A stretch of DNA of 64,000 nt from Epilithonimonas caeni DSM 17710 (GTDB lineage Bacteria; Bacteroidota; Bacteroidia; Flavobacteriales; Weeksellaceae): the NCBI RefSeq assembly GCF_000426465.1, contig NZ_KE384527.1, forward strand, positions 334,543 through 398,542, read 5' to 3'. The notes beneath the pieces are model-generated. The model made no database searches and was not told where the DNA came from. It saw only the letters and a list, made by a program, of their open reading frames with translations. The stretch's first letter is position 1. Each line of letters begins with the position of its first letter. A program made the position numbers and the translations under genes. Below, one piece after another: positions 53,758 to 62,541 of this stretch.

Positions 53758-54489
53758 TCATTTTTTACTAATTCTTTCCAAATATGCACCAATATTATTA
53801 TCCAAAGAAACTGTAAGTCCGCCAATATTTTTGGCTTTCATATACATCAGGACTTTTTCGTCCTGCAATGCAAACATCAGAAAATCATTCATATTTTTAG
53901 GCTCAATTCCTGCATCACGAAAATATTCCCAATCTACATTATTTTTGACCCAAGCCAAACCTTCCTGTAAATCTTCGTATTTGTAAAGCCGTCGCAATCT
54001 TCTCGACTTCCCACTGACAACATCATAAATCGCCTGAAAATTAAGCATTGGAGGAATGCCGATCAAAGGTTTTACAATATCATCCACAGCATCAGCCGGT
54101 TTTTCACGTGGTTTTTCCGGTCCTTTTGGTAATCCGATATCCTTTCTAAGCTTTTCTTCCTGAGATTCCGCAATTCTTTTGTTGATCATGCTAACCTCCT
54201 CTATCTCTTGTGGAATTTTCTCAAGTTGAACAACCTGGAAATTATTAGAAGTGATGATGGTCTTCGCAAGTCTGTAGCCCTCCTTTGCAAACCGAATCTC
54301 ATCGCCAATATTTCCACCAATCACAAATTTCCCGTAGGCATCGCTGTATGTTCTTTGGTTGGAGGTCATATTCACAATCAGAACTTTGGAAATCATTACT
54401 TCATCTTCGGACATTACGTTTCCTGAAATATTCTGAGAAAAAATAAATCCTGCCAAAACGAGAAAAATGATTTGTAAAAGTCTTTTCAA
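53758..54489 (-). CDS. Exported protein with carboxypeptidase-like regulatory domain
   Basis: 243 residues. The start is TTG at 54489: an in-frame stop lies two codons up and the next ATG comes at residue 26, past the signal peptide (LQIIFLVLAGFIFSQ). A beta-sandwich of the CarboxypepD_reg-like type follows (ISGNVMSEDEVMISKVLIVN ... TYSDAYGKFVIGGNIGDEIRFAKEGYR). The C-terminal half is helical and not recognised (ADAVDDIVKPLIGIPPMLNF; KYEDLQEGLAWVKNN). Probably a periplasmic or surface protein. A -7 box lies 15 bases upstream. Confidence 0.75.
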   Translation of the reverse strand: MKRLLQIIFLVLAGFIFSQNISGNVMSEDEVMISKVLIVNMTSNQRTYSDAYGKFVIGGNIGDEIRFAKEGYRLAKTIITSNNFQVVQLEKIPQEIEEVSMINKRIAESQEEKLRKDIGLPKGPEKPREKPADAVDDIVKPLIGIPPMLNFQAIYDVVSGKSRRLRRLYKYEDLQEGLAWVKNNVDWEYFRDAGIEPKNMNDFLMFALQDEKVLMYMKAKNIGGLTVSLDNNIGAYLERISKK

Positions 54490-54504
54490 AAGCTATTGTT
54501 TGTT

Positions 54505-54512
54505 CAAAAGTA
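54505..54512 (-). promoter_or_regulatory. -7 promoter element for the carboxypeptidase-like gene
   Basis: On the minus strand TACTTTTG matches TAnnTTTG, 15 bases before the TTG start. Confidence 0.4.
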
Positions 54513-54529
54513 AATTACTTTATCAAAAT

Positions 54530-54563
54530 AAAAATACGGTTTAACTTTCATTAACCGTATTTC
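54530..54563 (-). terminator. Terminator after the T9SS gene
   Basis: AAATACGGTT pairs with AACCGTATTT around ~11 bases; on the minus strand T-rich sequence follows. Confidence 0.75.
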
Positions 54564-54587
54564 TAAATATTTATGATTGAAAATAAT

Positions 54588-55733
54588 TTACTTCACAATG
54601 ATTTTCTTAGAAACAATCGTTTTACCATTTTCGGATTCTACATTTACCACATAAACACCGGAAACTAGTTTGTCTAATTCAATTCTGTTTTCAGAATTGG
54701 AAATATTGGTAATGGTTTGATTGGAAACCAAATTTCCTGAAACATTATAAACTTTCACATTGGCATTTCCTTTCTGGTTGTCTGCCATTCTAACATTCAC
54801 AAAACCTTCGGAAACTATTGTTGGATAAATGTCATTTTTATTATTATCAACAGTCGCTTTATTTGATTTCAAAACATAAGGACTTCCGAGGTCATAGATT
54901 GGCATATCAAGATTATTGTTCATTTTTTCGGACTGTAATGTTTCAAGATTCAAAGTATGGAAAACACCGCCTTTTGCACTGGCCAAAATGATTTTTCCTT
55001 CAGAATTGACAGCCGCTCCATTGATGGAAAAATTCTCAGGCAAGGATTTTATCTTTCCGATGAATTTAGCTTTCATATCTTTCACTTTGAAGACATTTCC
55101 CAAAGCAGAGAAAACATAGAAATTATTATTCTCATCAGCAATCATATCACCGCCAAAACCAGTCTGCATCTTACTCAGCAGATTTTCTCCATTTCCTGAG
55201 TCATCTTTTACAATTCCCAGATCTGTAACCGAATATTTACCATCTTTATTAGAAATTTTCAGAAGCTGAGAACCAGAATTAGAAAGTGCATAAACATTAC
55301 CATCACTACCTGTTGCCATTCTGGAAAACTGGGAACCAATGTCACAAGATGTTGGGTTAGAAAGATCATTTTCCAACAAAGTGATGTCTTTGGTTTTTGA
55401 ATCCAGAATATAGATATTGGAAGAAAACATCGGCATATAAACCAACTTCCCTCTTCCATCCACAGCCAAAGTTGCAATTTGATTGGATAAGGCATTGGCT
55501 GAAGATTTATTATCCGCAGAAACTTCCTTGTTTAATTTGGTAGAATAAATTCTGGGTTGGTCCTTACCTGACAACAAAATATTTTCAGTAATACCTTTTT
55601 TGGAATCTAAGGAACGAAAATCCTGAAAAATAATATTTGTAACGTCTTTCCCTGTCAGTGCAAAAATATCTTGCTGAGCAAAAGCCATTGTACTAACAGA
55701 TAACAATAATAAAGTAGATAAAGTTTTTTTCAT
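54588..55733 (-). CDS. T9SS-sorted secreted protein, beta-propeller-like
   Basis: 381 residues. Signal peptide 1-19 (STMAFAQ). Residues 20-290 show repeated strand patterns of the kind found in NHL or YncE-like propellers: GRGKLVYMPMFSSNIYILDSKTKDI, GSDGNVYALSNSGSQLLKIS, DENNNFYVFSALGNVFKVKD, SEGKIILASAKGGVFHTLN, each of ~45 residues. The last ~75 residues are a T9SS type A domain (NGKTIVSKKIIVK end, KLVSGVYVVNVES). No enzymatic motif seen, so binding is more likely than catalysis. Confidence 0.8.
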   Translation of the reverse strand: MKKTLSTLLLLSVSTMAFAQQDIFALTGKDVTNIIFQDFRSLDSKKGITENILLSGKDQPRIYSTKLNKEVSADNKSSANALSNQIATLAVDGRGKLVYMPMFSSNIYILDSKTKDITLLENDLSNPTSCDIGSQFSRMATGSDGNVYALSNSGSQLLKISNKDGKYSVTDLGIVKDDSGNGENLLSKMQTGFGGDMIADENNNFYVFSALGNVFKVKDMKAKFIGKIKSLPENFSINGAAVNSEGKIILASAKGGVFHTLNLETLQSEKMNNNLDMPIYDLGSPYVLKSNKATVDNNKNDIYPTIVSEGFVNVRMADNQKGNANVKVYNVSGNLVSNQTITNISNSENRIELDKLVSGVYVVNVESENGKTIVSKKIIVK

Positions 55734-55796
55734 AGTTGATATTTTAAATTACTATGACTAAGTTAGTTATTTTTAGAATACAACGTTACATTCAAC

Positions 55797-55828
55797 AAAA
55801 AAACCTTCCGCTTTTTACGAAAGGTTTA
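55797..55828 (-). terminator. Terminator after cysS
   Basis: AAACCTT pairs with AAGGTTT, with CCG/CGA partly paired inside; on the minus strand T residues follow. Confidence 0.7.
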
Positions 55829-55847
55829 ATATTATTATTTTAAATAA

Positions 55848-57317
55848 TCAATTCAAAACGTAAGTTGTTCCGTCTCTTCCATCCTTCAGCTCGATCCCTT
55901 TTTCAAGAAGCTGGTCACGGATCTGGTCAGACAATTCCCAATTCTTGGATTTTCTTGCCTGATTTCTCAGATCGATCAAAACCTGCAAAGTCTGGTCGAG
56001 CTTATCGTTATTGGATTCTTCAATCGTTTCTAATCCTAAAACATCAAAAACAATCGCATTCAGGAATTGTTTCAGATCTTCATAATCTTCTGTAGAAATA
56101 CTTTCTTTGCCTAATTTTGAAGCTGAAATAAACTTCACGGCTTCGAATAAATGGGAAATCAGGATCGGACTGTTGAAATCGTCTGACAAAGCCTCCAACA
56201 CTTTTTCTTTCCAATTTTTATAATCAAAAGAAGAAGTTTCCACGCCTTCTACAGGAACTTGCGTATTCAGGATTTTCACAGCTTCCATCAATCGGTTAAA
56301 ACCTTTTTCGCTCGCCAGCATCGCATCATTGGAAATATCCAGAACACTTCTGTAATGGGCCTGTAAAAAGCAAAACCTCAAAACGCTCGGATGAAACGCT
56401 TTCTCAAAAAAGTCGTTATGCCCGGTAATCAATTCCATCGGAAGGATATAATTTCCGGTCGATTTACTCATTCTTTGTCCGTTCATCGTCAGCATATTGG
56501 CATGCATCCAATATTTTACAGGTTCTACCCCGTTGCAAGCTTTCCCCTGGGCAATTTCACATTCGTGGTGCGGGAATTTCAAATCCATTCCACCACCGTG
56601 AATATCGAATTGGTCACCAAGATATTTGGTGCTCATTGCTGTACATTCCAGATGCCAGCCTGGGAAACCTTCTCCCCAGGGCGAAGGCCATTTCATGATA
56701 TGTTCCGGTGATGCTTTTTTCCAAAGTGCAAAATCCTGAGGATTCTTTTTCTCGCCCTGTCCATCCAGATCTCTTGTATTGGCAAATAATTCCTCGATGT
56801 TTCTTCTGGACAACTCGCCATAATTAAGACCTCTTGCATTATATTCCAAAACATCGAAATAGACAGAACCATTGCTTTCGTAGGCAAAACCTTTTTCTAC
56901 CAAAAGTTTAGTCAGTTCCAATTGTTCGATGATGTGACCTGTTGCTGTCGGCTCAATAGTTGGCGGAAGCAAATTGAACTTCTTCAGAACATCATGAAAA
57001 TCGACTGTATATTTCTGTACAATTTCCATAGGTTCCAGCTTCTCCAACCTGGATTGTTTGATGAAACGGTCATTATTGATATCGCCATCGTCTGTCAGAT
57101 GTCCTGCATCAGTAATATTTCTGACATATCTGACTTTGTAGCCAAGAAACTGAAGACTTCTGTAGATGAAATCGAAAGACAAAAAAGTTCTCACGTTACC
57201 CAAATGCACATTGCTGTAAACCGTTGGCCCGCAGACATACATTCCGATATTACCTTCTAATATGGGTCTGAAAACTTCTTTTTCGCCTGACAGCGAGTTG
57301 TATATTTTTAGTTGCAT
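55848..57317 (-). CDS. cysS: Cysteine-tRNA ligase
   Basis: 489 residues. Class I synthetase: [20 protein letters not shown] carries the zinc Cys and the HIGH-type motif (HLGN); the other zinc ligands lie in [11 protein letters not shown] and [13 protein letters not shown] reads RMSKSTGNY. The DALR-type anticodon part ends the protein. The spacer before it holds GATAAAT-like repeats and no clear promoter box. Confidence 0.97.
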   Translation of the reverse strand: MQLKIYNSLSGEKEVFRPILEGNIGMYVCGPTVYSNVHLGNVRTFLSFDFIYRSLQFLGYKVRYVRNITDAGHLTDDGDINNDRFIKQSRLEKLEPMEIVQKYTVDFHDVLKKFNLLPPTIEPTATGHIIEQLELTKLLVEKGFAYESNGSVYFDVLEYNARGLNYGELSRRNIEELFANTRDLDGQGEKKNPQDFALWKKASPEHIMKWPSPWGEGFPGWHLECTAMSTKYLGDQFDIHGGGMDLKFPHHECEIAQGKACNGVEPVKYWMHANMLTMNGQRMSKSTGNYILPMELITGHNDFFEKAFHPSVLRFCFLQAHYRSVLDISNDAMLASEKGFNRLMEAVKILNTQVPVEGVETSSFDYKNWKEKVLEALSDDFNSPILISHLFEAVKFISASKLGKESISTEDYEDLKQFLNAIVFDVLGLETIEESNNDKLDQTLQVLIDLRNQARKSKNWELSDQIRDQLLEKGIELKDGRDGTTYVLN

Positions 57318-57433
57318 TGATTTTTAATTAATGATAAATAATTGATAAATGATTAAATATGGGCACAAAAAATCAGCAACAAATGATGGTTGCGATGAAA
57401 ATCTTATGAGAATATTTTTTAAATTTTATCATT

Positions 57434-58099
57434 TCAATCAAATTTCGCATGGCTTCCTACATAATGTAAGAATTCCTGTCTCGTAATCGGGTTTGTTCTA
57501 AAAATCCCGCTTAATTCCGCCGTGATTGTGGAGCTTGCCGTATCCTTGATTCCTCTGCAATTCACACAAAGATGTTTAGCATCTATGATACAAGCTACGT
57601 TTTTCGTTCCTAAGGCTTCTTTCAAAGCATCAACAATCTGCATGGTCAGTCTTTCCTGGACCTGCGGGCGTTTTGCATAATAATCAACAATTCTGTTGAT
57701 TTTTGACAGTCCAATTACTTCTCCGTTAGATATATAAGCTACATGCGCTTTTCCGATAATTGGTAAAAAATGATGTTCACAGAAAGAATAAACCGTAATA
57801 TCCTTCTCAACAAGCATCTGACGGTATTTATATTGATTTTTAAATGTCGAAACTCCAGGTTTGTTCTCTGGGAGAAGACCACCGAAAATCTCATTCACAT
57901 ACATTTTTGCAACACGTTTTGGAGAATCTTTCAAAGAATCGTCTGTCATATCCAAACCAAGCGTATGCATAATCTCTGCAAAAAGACCTTCTATTTTTTT
58001 CACCTTATCTTCTGGCTTTAGTTCAAAAGCATCGGGTCTCAAAGGAGTGTGGTCTTTGCCTGTGAACAGATCATCGTCATTATTAGGAAAATGTTCCAT
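57434..58099 (-). CDS. folE: GTP cyclohydrolase I
   Basis: First enzyme of tetrahydrofolate synthesis, turning GTP into dihydroneopterin triphosphate. 221 residues. Zinc ligands: Cys and His in SFCEHHFLPIIG and the later Cys in LCVNCRGI. GLSKINRIVDYYAKRPQVQERLT and the C-terminal RQEFL are typical. The ~30 residues before the core (FPNNDDDLFTGKDHTPLRP) are acidic and not conserved in E. coli. Its -7 box is 22 bases upstream. Confidence 0.96.
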   Translation of the reverse strand: MEHFPNNDDDLFTGKDHTPLRPDAFELKPEDKVKKIEGLFAEIMHTLGLDMTDDSLKDSPKRVAKMYVNEIFGGLLPENKPGVSTFKNQYKYRQMLVEKDITVYSFCEHHFLPIIGKAHVAYISNGEVIGLSKINRIVDYYAKRPQVQERLTMQIVDALKEALGTKNVACIIDAKHLCVNCRGIKDTASSTITAELSGIFRTNPITRQEFLHYVGSHAKFD

Positions 58100-58121
58100 A
58101 ATATTATTTAATAATAAGTCG

Positions 58122-58129
58122 CAAAAATA
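58122..58129 (-). promoter_or_regulatory. -7 promoter element for folE
   Basis: On the minus strand TATTTTTG matches TAnnTTTG, 22 bases before the ATG at 58099. Confidence 0.5.
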
Positions 58130-58219
58130 AACAAAATTTTGCAGCCTATCCAGAGTAAATATAAAGATTTGATTATAAAAAGGATAGATTTAGAACAAGT
58201 TTAAAAAACTAAAAAAAAA

Positions 58220-58248
58220 TTGAAATGATTTGAAATTTTATATATTTG
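58220..58248 (+). promoter_or_regulatory. Bacteroidetes-type promoter for the acpP operon
   Basis: TTG at 58220-58222 and TATATTTG at 58241-58248 with an 18-base spacer, the same layout as the promoter at 4708-4736. It lies 31 bases before the acpP ATG. Confidence 0.75.
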
Positions 58249-58279
58249 CACCAAATTAACATAATTAAAAATAAATACT

Positions 58280-58519
58280 ATGTCAGACATTGCATCAAGA
58301 GTAAAAGCTATCATCGCTGATAAGCTTGACGTTGAAGAAACAGAAGTAACTCCAGAAGCTAGCTTCACTAACGATTTAGGGGCTGATTCTTTGGATACTG
58401 TAGAACTTATCATGGAGTTCGAAAAAGAATTCAACATTCAAATTCCAGATGATCAAGCAGAAAAAATTACAACTGTAGGTCACGCTATTGCTTACATCGA
58501 AGAAGTTGTAAATAAATAA
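58280..58519 (+). CDS. acpP: Acyl carrier protein
   Basis: 79 residues, acidic. The phosphopantetheine serine is S37 in [10 protein letters not shown]. Carries the growing acyl chain in fatty acid synthesis. 24 bases before fabF. Confidence 0.97.
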   Translation: MSDIASRVKAIIADKLDVEETEVTPEASFTNDLGADSLDTVELIMEFEKEFNIQIPDDQAEKITTVGHAIAYIEEVVNK

Positions 58520-58543
58520 TATTATCTAGACAGAAAAAAATTT

Positions 58544-59791
58544 ATGGAATTAAAAAGAGTAGTTGTAACCGGTTTTGGCGCCATTACACCAATCGGAAAT
58601 AATGCGAAAGAATACTGGGAAAACCTTAAAAAAGGAGAGAGCGGAGCTGCTCCCATTACTCTTTTTGATTCCACTAATTTCAAAACTAAGTTTGCCAGCG
58701 AGGTAAAAAACTATGACCCTCTCAATTATTTCGATAAAAAAGAGGCGAAAAAGATGGATAGAAATTCCCAGTTCGGGCAAATTGCCGCAAGAGAAGCTAT
58801 CGCTCACAGCAGACTTATAGAAGATAATGTGAATAAAGACCGTGTGGGTGTTATCTGGGGATCAGGAATCGGTGGACTGGAGACTTTTGAAACAGAAGTT
58901 TTAGGTTTTGCTGAATCCAACGGTATTCCGAGATTCAATCCTTTCTTTATTCCAAAAATGATCGCAGACATTACGCCTGGAAATATTTCTATCGAATATG
59001 GTTTCCATGGGCCTAACTACACAACTGTTTCTGCTTGTGCTTCTTCTGCCAATGCTTTGATTGATGCTAAAATGCTAATCAATCTTGGTAAAGCGGATGT
59101 TATTGTCTGTGGTGGTTCGGAAGCTGCTGTTACAGCGAGCGGAATGGGAGGCTTCAACGCGATGCATGCACTTTCCACAAGAAATGATGATCCAAAGACA
59201 GCTTCCAGACCATTTGACAAAGACAGGGATGGATTTGTTTTGGGAGAGGGTGCCGGATGTATCATTCTGGAAGAATATGAGCACGCAAAACAGAGAGGTG
59301 CAACGATCTATGCAGAATTAGCCGGTGGAGGGATGAGCGCAGATGCACATCACATGACCGCTCCACATCCTGAAGGACTTGGTGCTTATCTGGTAATGAA
59401 AAATTGCCTGGAGGATGCCGGTGTAACTGCTGATGAAGTAGATCATATCAACATGCATGGTACATCTACTCCACTAGGAGACATCGCAGAATCTAATGCA
59501 ATTGCAAGATTATTCGGAGAGCATGCTTACGACATTCAGATAAATTCTACAAAATCCATGACCGGACATCTTTTGGGTGCTGCAGGTGTTATAGAAGCTA
59601 TTGCAGCTTTGCATACTATTATCCACGGTATTGTTCCGCCAACCATCAATCATTTTACCGATGATGAAAAAATCGATAGTAGGCTTAATTTCACTTTCAA
59701 CACAGCTGTTGAAAAAGACGTTAATATTGCCATGAGTAATACTTTTGGTTTCGGAGGACATAATGCTTGTGTACTTTTCAAAAAAATATAA
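58544..59791 (+). CDS. fabF: 3-oxoacyl-ACP synthase II
   Basis: 415 residues. Elongating condensing enzyme. Cys-His-His triad: Cys in TTVSACASSANAL, His in NMHGTSTPLGD, His in SMTGHLLGAAG. The C-terminal NTFGFGGHNACVLFKK is characteristic. Pairs with acpP upstream; rnc follows after 9 bases. Confidence 0.97.
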   Translation: MELKRVVVTGFGAITPIGNNAKEYWENLKKGESGAAPITLFDSTNFKTKFASEVKNYDPLNYFDKKEAKKMDRNSQFGQIAAREAIAHSRLIEDNVNKDRVGVIWGSGIGGLETFETEVLGFAESNGIPRFNPFFIPKMIADITPGNISIEYGFHGPNYTTVSACASSANALIDAKMLINLGKADVIVCGGSEAAVTASGMGGFNAMHALSTRNDDPKTASRPFDKDRDGFVLGEGAGCIILEEYEHAKQRGATIYAELAGGGMSADAHHMTAPHPEGLGAYLVMKNCLEDAGVTADEVDHINMHGTSTPLGDIAESNAIARLFGEHAYDIQINSTKSMTGHLLGAAGVIEAIAALHTIIHGIVPPTINHFTDDEKIDSRLNFTFNTAVEKDVNIAMSNTFGFGGHNACVLFKKI

Positions 59792-59800
59792 TATGTTTTT

Positions 59801-60568
59801 ATGGAGTTGAAAAATTATTTTTCTAAATTCCTTCCTAAAAACAGAATAAAACTTTCGGAAAAAGACATTATTTTTCGAAAAAAAATCTCAGAAATAGTTG
59901 GCTACAACGTCCATGATTTGGAAATTTTCAAAGAAGCTTTCTCTTTAAAGTCTTCTTCGAAAAGCACGAGTAAAAAAAATTACGAACGTCTAGAGTTTTT
60001 AGGGGATTCTGTTTTAGGAACCATCATTTCCTGTCATCTTTTTCAGACATATCCTAATGGAAATGAGGGTTATCTTACCCAGATGAAGTCCAAGATTGTT
60101 AACAGAAAGAATCTTAACAAATTAGGCGATGACCTAAAACTTAGTCATCTTCTGCAATCTGATATCAGCCAGACCATACTTAGTGAGAATATTTCGGGAA
60201 ATCTTCTGGAAGCATTGATAGGCGCTATCTATTTGGATATAGACTATGAATTTTGTAAGAAAATAGTTTTGGAAAGAATTCTTACACCTTCTACCATTAA
60301 TAAACTGGAAAACAAGATCATAAGTTACAAAGGTCTTTTGCTGGAATGGAGCCAAAAGAAAAAGATCCCGATCAGATACGAGACGTGTGAGGAATTTCAG
60401 CCGAATAAAGTAATTGTATTTCGCTGTCATGTATGGCTGCAAAATGAGAAAATTGCAAATGCTGTGGAAACCTCAAAAAAGAAAGCCGAAGAAAAAGCAG
60501 CGCAAAGGGCTTTTTATATGCTAAGCAAAAAAGAAAATATTATTGAAAATCAAAAAACAATATCTTAA
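59801..60568 (+). CDS. rnc: Ribonuclease III
   Basis: 255 residues. Endonuclease for double-stranded RNA (rRNA processing). Catalytic motif ERLEFLGDSVLG and the later GNLLEALIGAIYLD with the metal-binding Glu. A C-terminal dsRNA-binding domain follows (SYKGLLLEWSQKKKIPIRY ... TSKKKAEEKAAQRAF). The N-terminal ~25 residues are longer than in E. coli. The end overlaps the next gene by 26 bases. Confidence 0.96.
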   Translation: MELKNYFSKFLPKNRIKLSEKDIIFRKKISEIVGYNVHDLEIFKEAFSLKSSSKSTSKKNYERLEFLGDSVLGTIISCHLFQTYPNGNEGYLTQMKSKIVNRKNLNKLGDDLKLSHLLQSDISQTILSENISGNLLEALIGAIYLDIDYEFCKKIVLERILTPSTINKLENKIISYKGLLLEWSQKKKIPIRYETCEEFQPNKVIVFRCHVWLQNEKIANAVETSKKKAEEKAAQRAFYMLSKKENIIENQKTIS

Positions 60569-61016
60569 GCTTGAAGTAGATCATACAGAGATCTCCATTG
60601 GATTGATAAGGCTTACAAGACCAATCCCAGAGCACGAATTGTTTTTTTTCATTAATAAGGTCAATCAGTTCCAATTCAAGAGAATCAGCGACATCTTTGT
60701 CAAAGGAGAATATTTTGACTATTATTTTTCCCGATATCAGGCCTATGACCGAGCCACCAAGAACTGCTATAGTTTTATTTCCAACAAATCGATTCTCGCT
60801 GTAGAGAAGAAAGTGCAAGATCTACTTTTTTCAGATGAATCAAATATTAAATATTTACTAAATCTACACGAAGATGTGGATTACCTTTTAACTAATTCTG
60901 ATATATTTGGGGATTTTTCGTTAATTTTGCTCCCGGAAAATTTCGCGTTCCATATTCAGGAATATCCATTGAGTTCTGAAGAGGAACTTTATCAATTAAT
61001 TCAATACTATGAATAA
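60543..61016 (+). CDS. IPExxxVDY-type small protein
   Basis: 157 residues. It matches what is called the IPExxxVDY family in Bacteroidetes: RPIPEHELFFFINKVNQFQFKRI near the N-terminus is the name-giving region. The only usable start is TTG at 60543, since a stop lies at 60522 in frame and no ATG or GTG occurs before it; translation is thus likely coupled to rnc, with which it overlaps by 26 bases. It also overlaps pyk by 8 bases. Function unknown. The order acpP-fabF-rnc-this-pyk is common in the phylum as far as I recall. Confidence 0.8.
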   Translation: MKIKKQYLKLEVDHTEISIGLIRLTRPIPEHELFFFINKVNQFQFKRISDIFVKGEYFDYYFSRYQAYDRATKNCYSFISNKSILAVEKKVQDLLFSDESNIKYLLNLHEDVDYLLTNSDIFGDFSLILLPENFAFHIQEYPLSSEEELYQLIQYYE

Positions 61017-62454
61017 AAACCTAAAAAAGACAAAAATAATTGCAACACTGGGACCTGCTACTTCTAGCAAGGAAACAATGATACAGATGATACAAGCTGG
61101 TTGCGATGTATTTAGAATAAATTTTTCACATGCCGATTATGAATTGGTAAAAAGAAATATCGATCTGATTCGTGAGATCAATAAAGAATATGGCTACTCC
61201 GTCTCTATTTTGGGAGATCTGCAAGGTCCGAAGCTTAGAGTTGGTGTCGTGAAAGAAGGTTCATTCCTTAATCCGGGAGATGTTTTGACGTTTACTAATG
61301 AAAAACTGGAAGGAGATGCTACAAAAGTTTATATGACTTACGAGAAGTTTCCTCAGGATGTAAAAGTTGGAGAAAGAATCCTTATCGATGATGGAAAATT
61401 GGTATTTGAAGTTATCGAAACCAACAATGTTGATACAGTAAGAGCCAAAACGATACAAGGCGGACCTTTGAGTTCTAAAAAAGGGGTAAACCTTCCAAAT
61501 ACGAATGTTTCCTTACCTGCACTTACAGAAAAAGATATAGAGGATGCTAACTTCATGCTCGATAACGAGTTTGATTGGATAGCTCTATCATTTGTACGTC
61601 ACGCACAGGATATCATCGATCTAAAAGAATTGATGGCAAAACATCCAACGAACAAGACAAAAACCCCTATCATCGCTAAGATAGAAAAACCGGAAGGTGT
61701 TAAGAACATCGATCAGATCTTGATGGAATGCGATTGTCTTATGGTTGCGAGAGGAGACCTGGGAGTAGAAGTTCCTATGGAGCAAGTTCCTGTGATCCAG
61801 AAAAACCTGGTGAATAAAGCCAGATTATATGCCAAGCCTGTGATTATTGCAACTCAGATGATGGAGACGATGATCAACAGTTTAACACCTACAAGAGCGG
61901 AAGTAAATGACGTTGCAAACTCTGTATTAGACGGAGCTGATGCAGTAATGCTTTCCGGAGAAACTTCCGTAGGGAAATACCCTGTAGATGTTGTAAGAAA
62001 CATGGCAAAGATCGTAAAGAATATCGAACAAACTCCACTTTATGGAAAATTAAACCACGTGATCGAGGAAAAGATCAATTGTGTGGATGAGAGATTCATC
62101 ACAGATAAGGTTTGTCGTTCTGCTGTTGACATTGCAAAATCTACCGGATCTGAAGCAATTGTAACGTTAACAAGCTCTGGTTACACAGCTTTCCAAATAT
62201 CCGCACACAGACCTTCTTCTCACATTATTGTTTTCAGCAACAACAAGCGTGTTATCACCATGTTGAATCTTCTTTGGGGGGTAAGAGCGTTCTATTATGA
62301 CATGCAAAAATCTACTGACGAAACTGTGATCCAGGTCAATATGCTGACTCACAACTATGGTTTTGTAGAGCAAGGAGATTTCGTAGTGAATCTGAATGCG
62401 ATGCCAGTTCATAATGGAGGGAAAACCAATACTTTGAGATTATCTACAATCTAA
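61009..62454 (+). CDS. pyk: Pyruvate kinase
   Basis: 481 residues. Makes pyruvate and ATP from phosphoenolpyruvate. TKIIATLGPATSS start, RINFSHADYE, the catalytic Lys in IIAKIEKPEGVKNID, MVARGDLGVEVP and the signature region MLSGETSVGKYP are intact. The C-terminal allosteric domain is complete. Translation is coupled to the preceding gene (8-base overlap). A strong terminator follows. Confidence 0.97.
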   Translation: MNKNLKKTKIIATLGPATSSKETMIQMIQAGCDVFRINFSHADYELVKRNIDLIREINKEYGYSVSILGDLQGPKLRVGVVKEGSFLNPGDVLTFTNEKLEGDATKVYMTYEKFPQDVKVGERILIDDGKLVFEVIETNNVDTVRAKTIQGGPLSSKKGVNLPNTNVSLPALTEKDIEDANFMLDNEFDWIALSFVRHAQDIIDLKELMAKHPTNKTKTPIIAKIEKPEGVKNIDQILMECDCLMVARGDLGVEVPMEQVPVIQKNLVNKARLYAKPVIIATQMMETMINSLTPTRAEVNDVANSVLDGADAVMLSGETSVGKYPVDVVRNMAKIVKNIEQTPLYGKLNHVIEEKINCVDERFITDKVCRSAVDIAKSTGSEAIVTLTSSGYTAFQISAHRPSSHIIVFSNNKRVITMLNLLWGVRAFYYDMQKSTDETVIQVNMLTHNYGFVEQGDFVVNLNAMPVHNGGKTNTLRLSTI

Positions 62455-62484
62455 TCATGATAGAGATGTAGAAATACTTAATAA

Positions 62485-62520
62485 AAAAAAGGCACTAAAT
62501 GTAGATTTAGTGCCTTTTTT
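62485..62520. terminator. Bidirectional terminator after pyk
   Basis: A perfect 16-bp stem (62485-62500 with 62505-62520; core GGCACTAAAT) around GTAG, with T and A runs at both ends. It serves pyk and the S8 protease gene. Confidence 0.92.
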
Positions 62521-62541
62521 ATGTTTAAAACTCAATGAATA

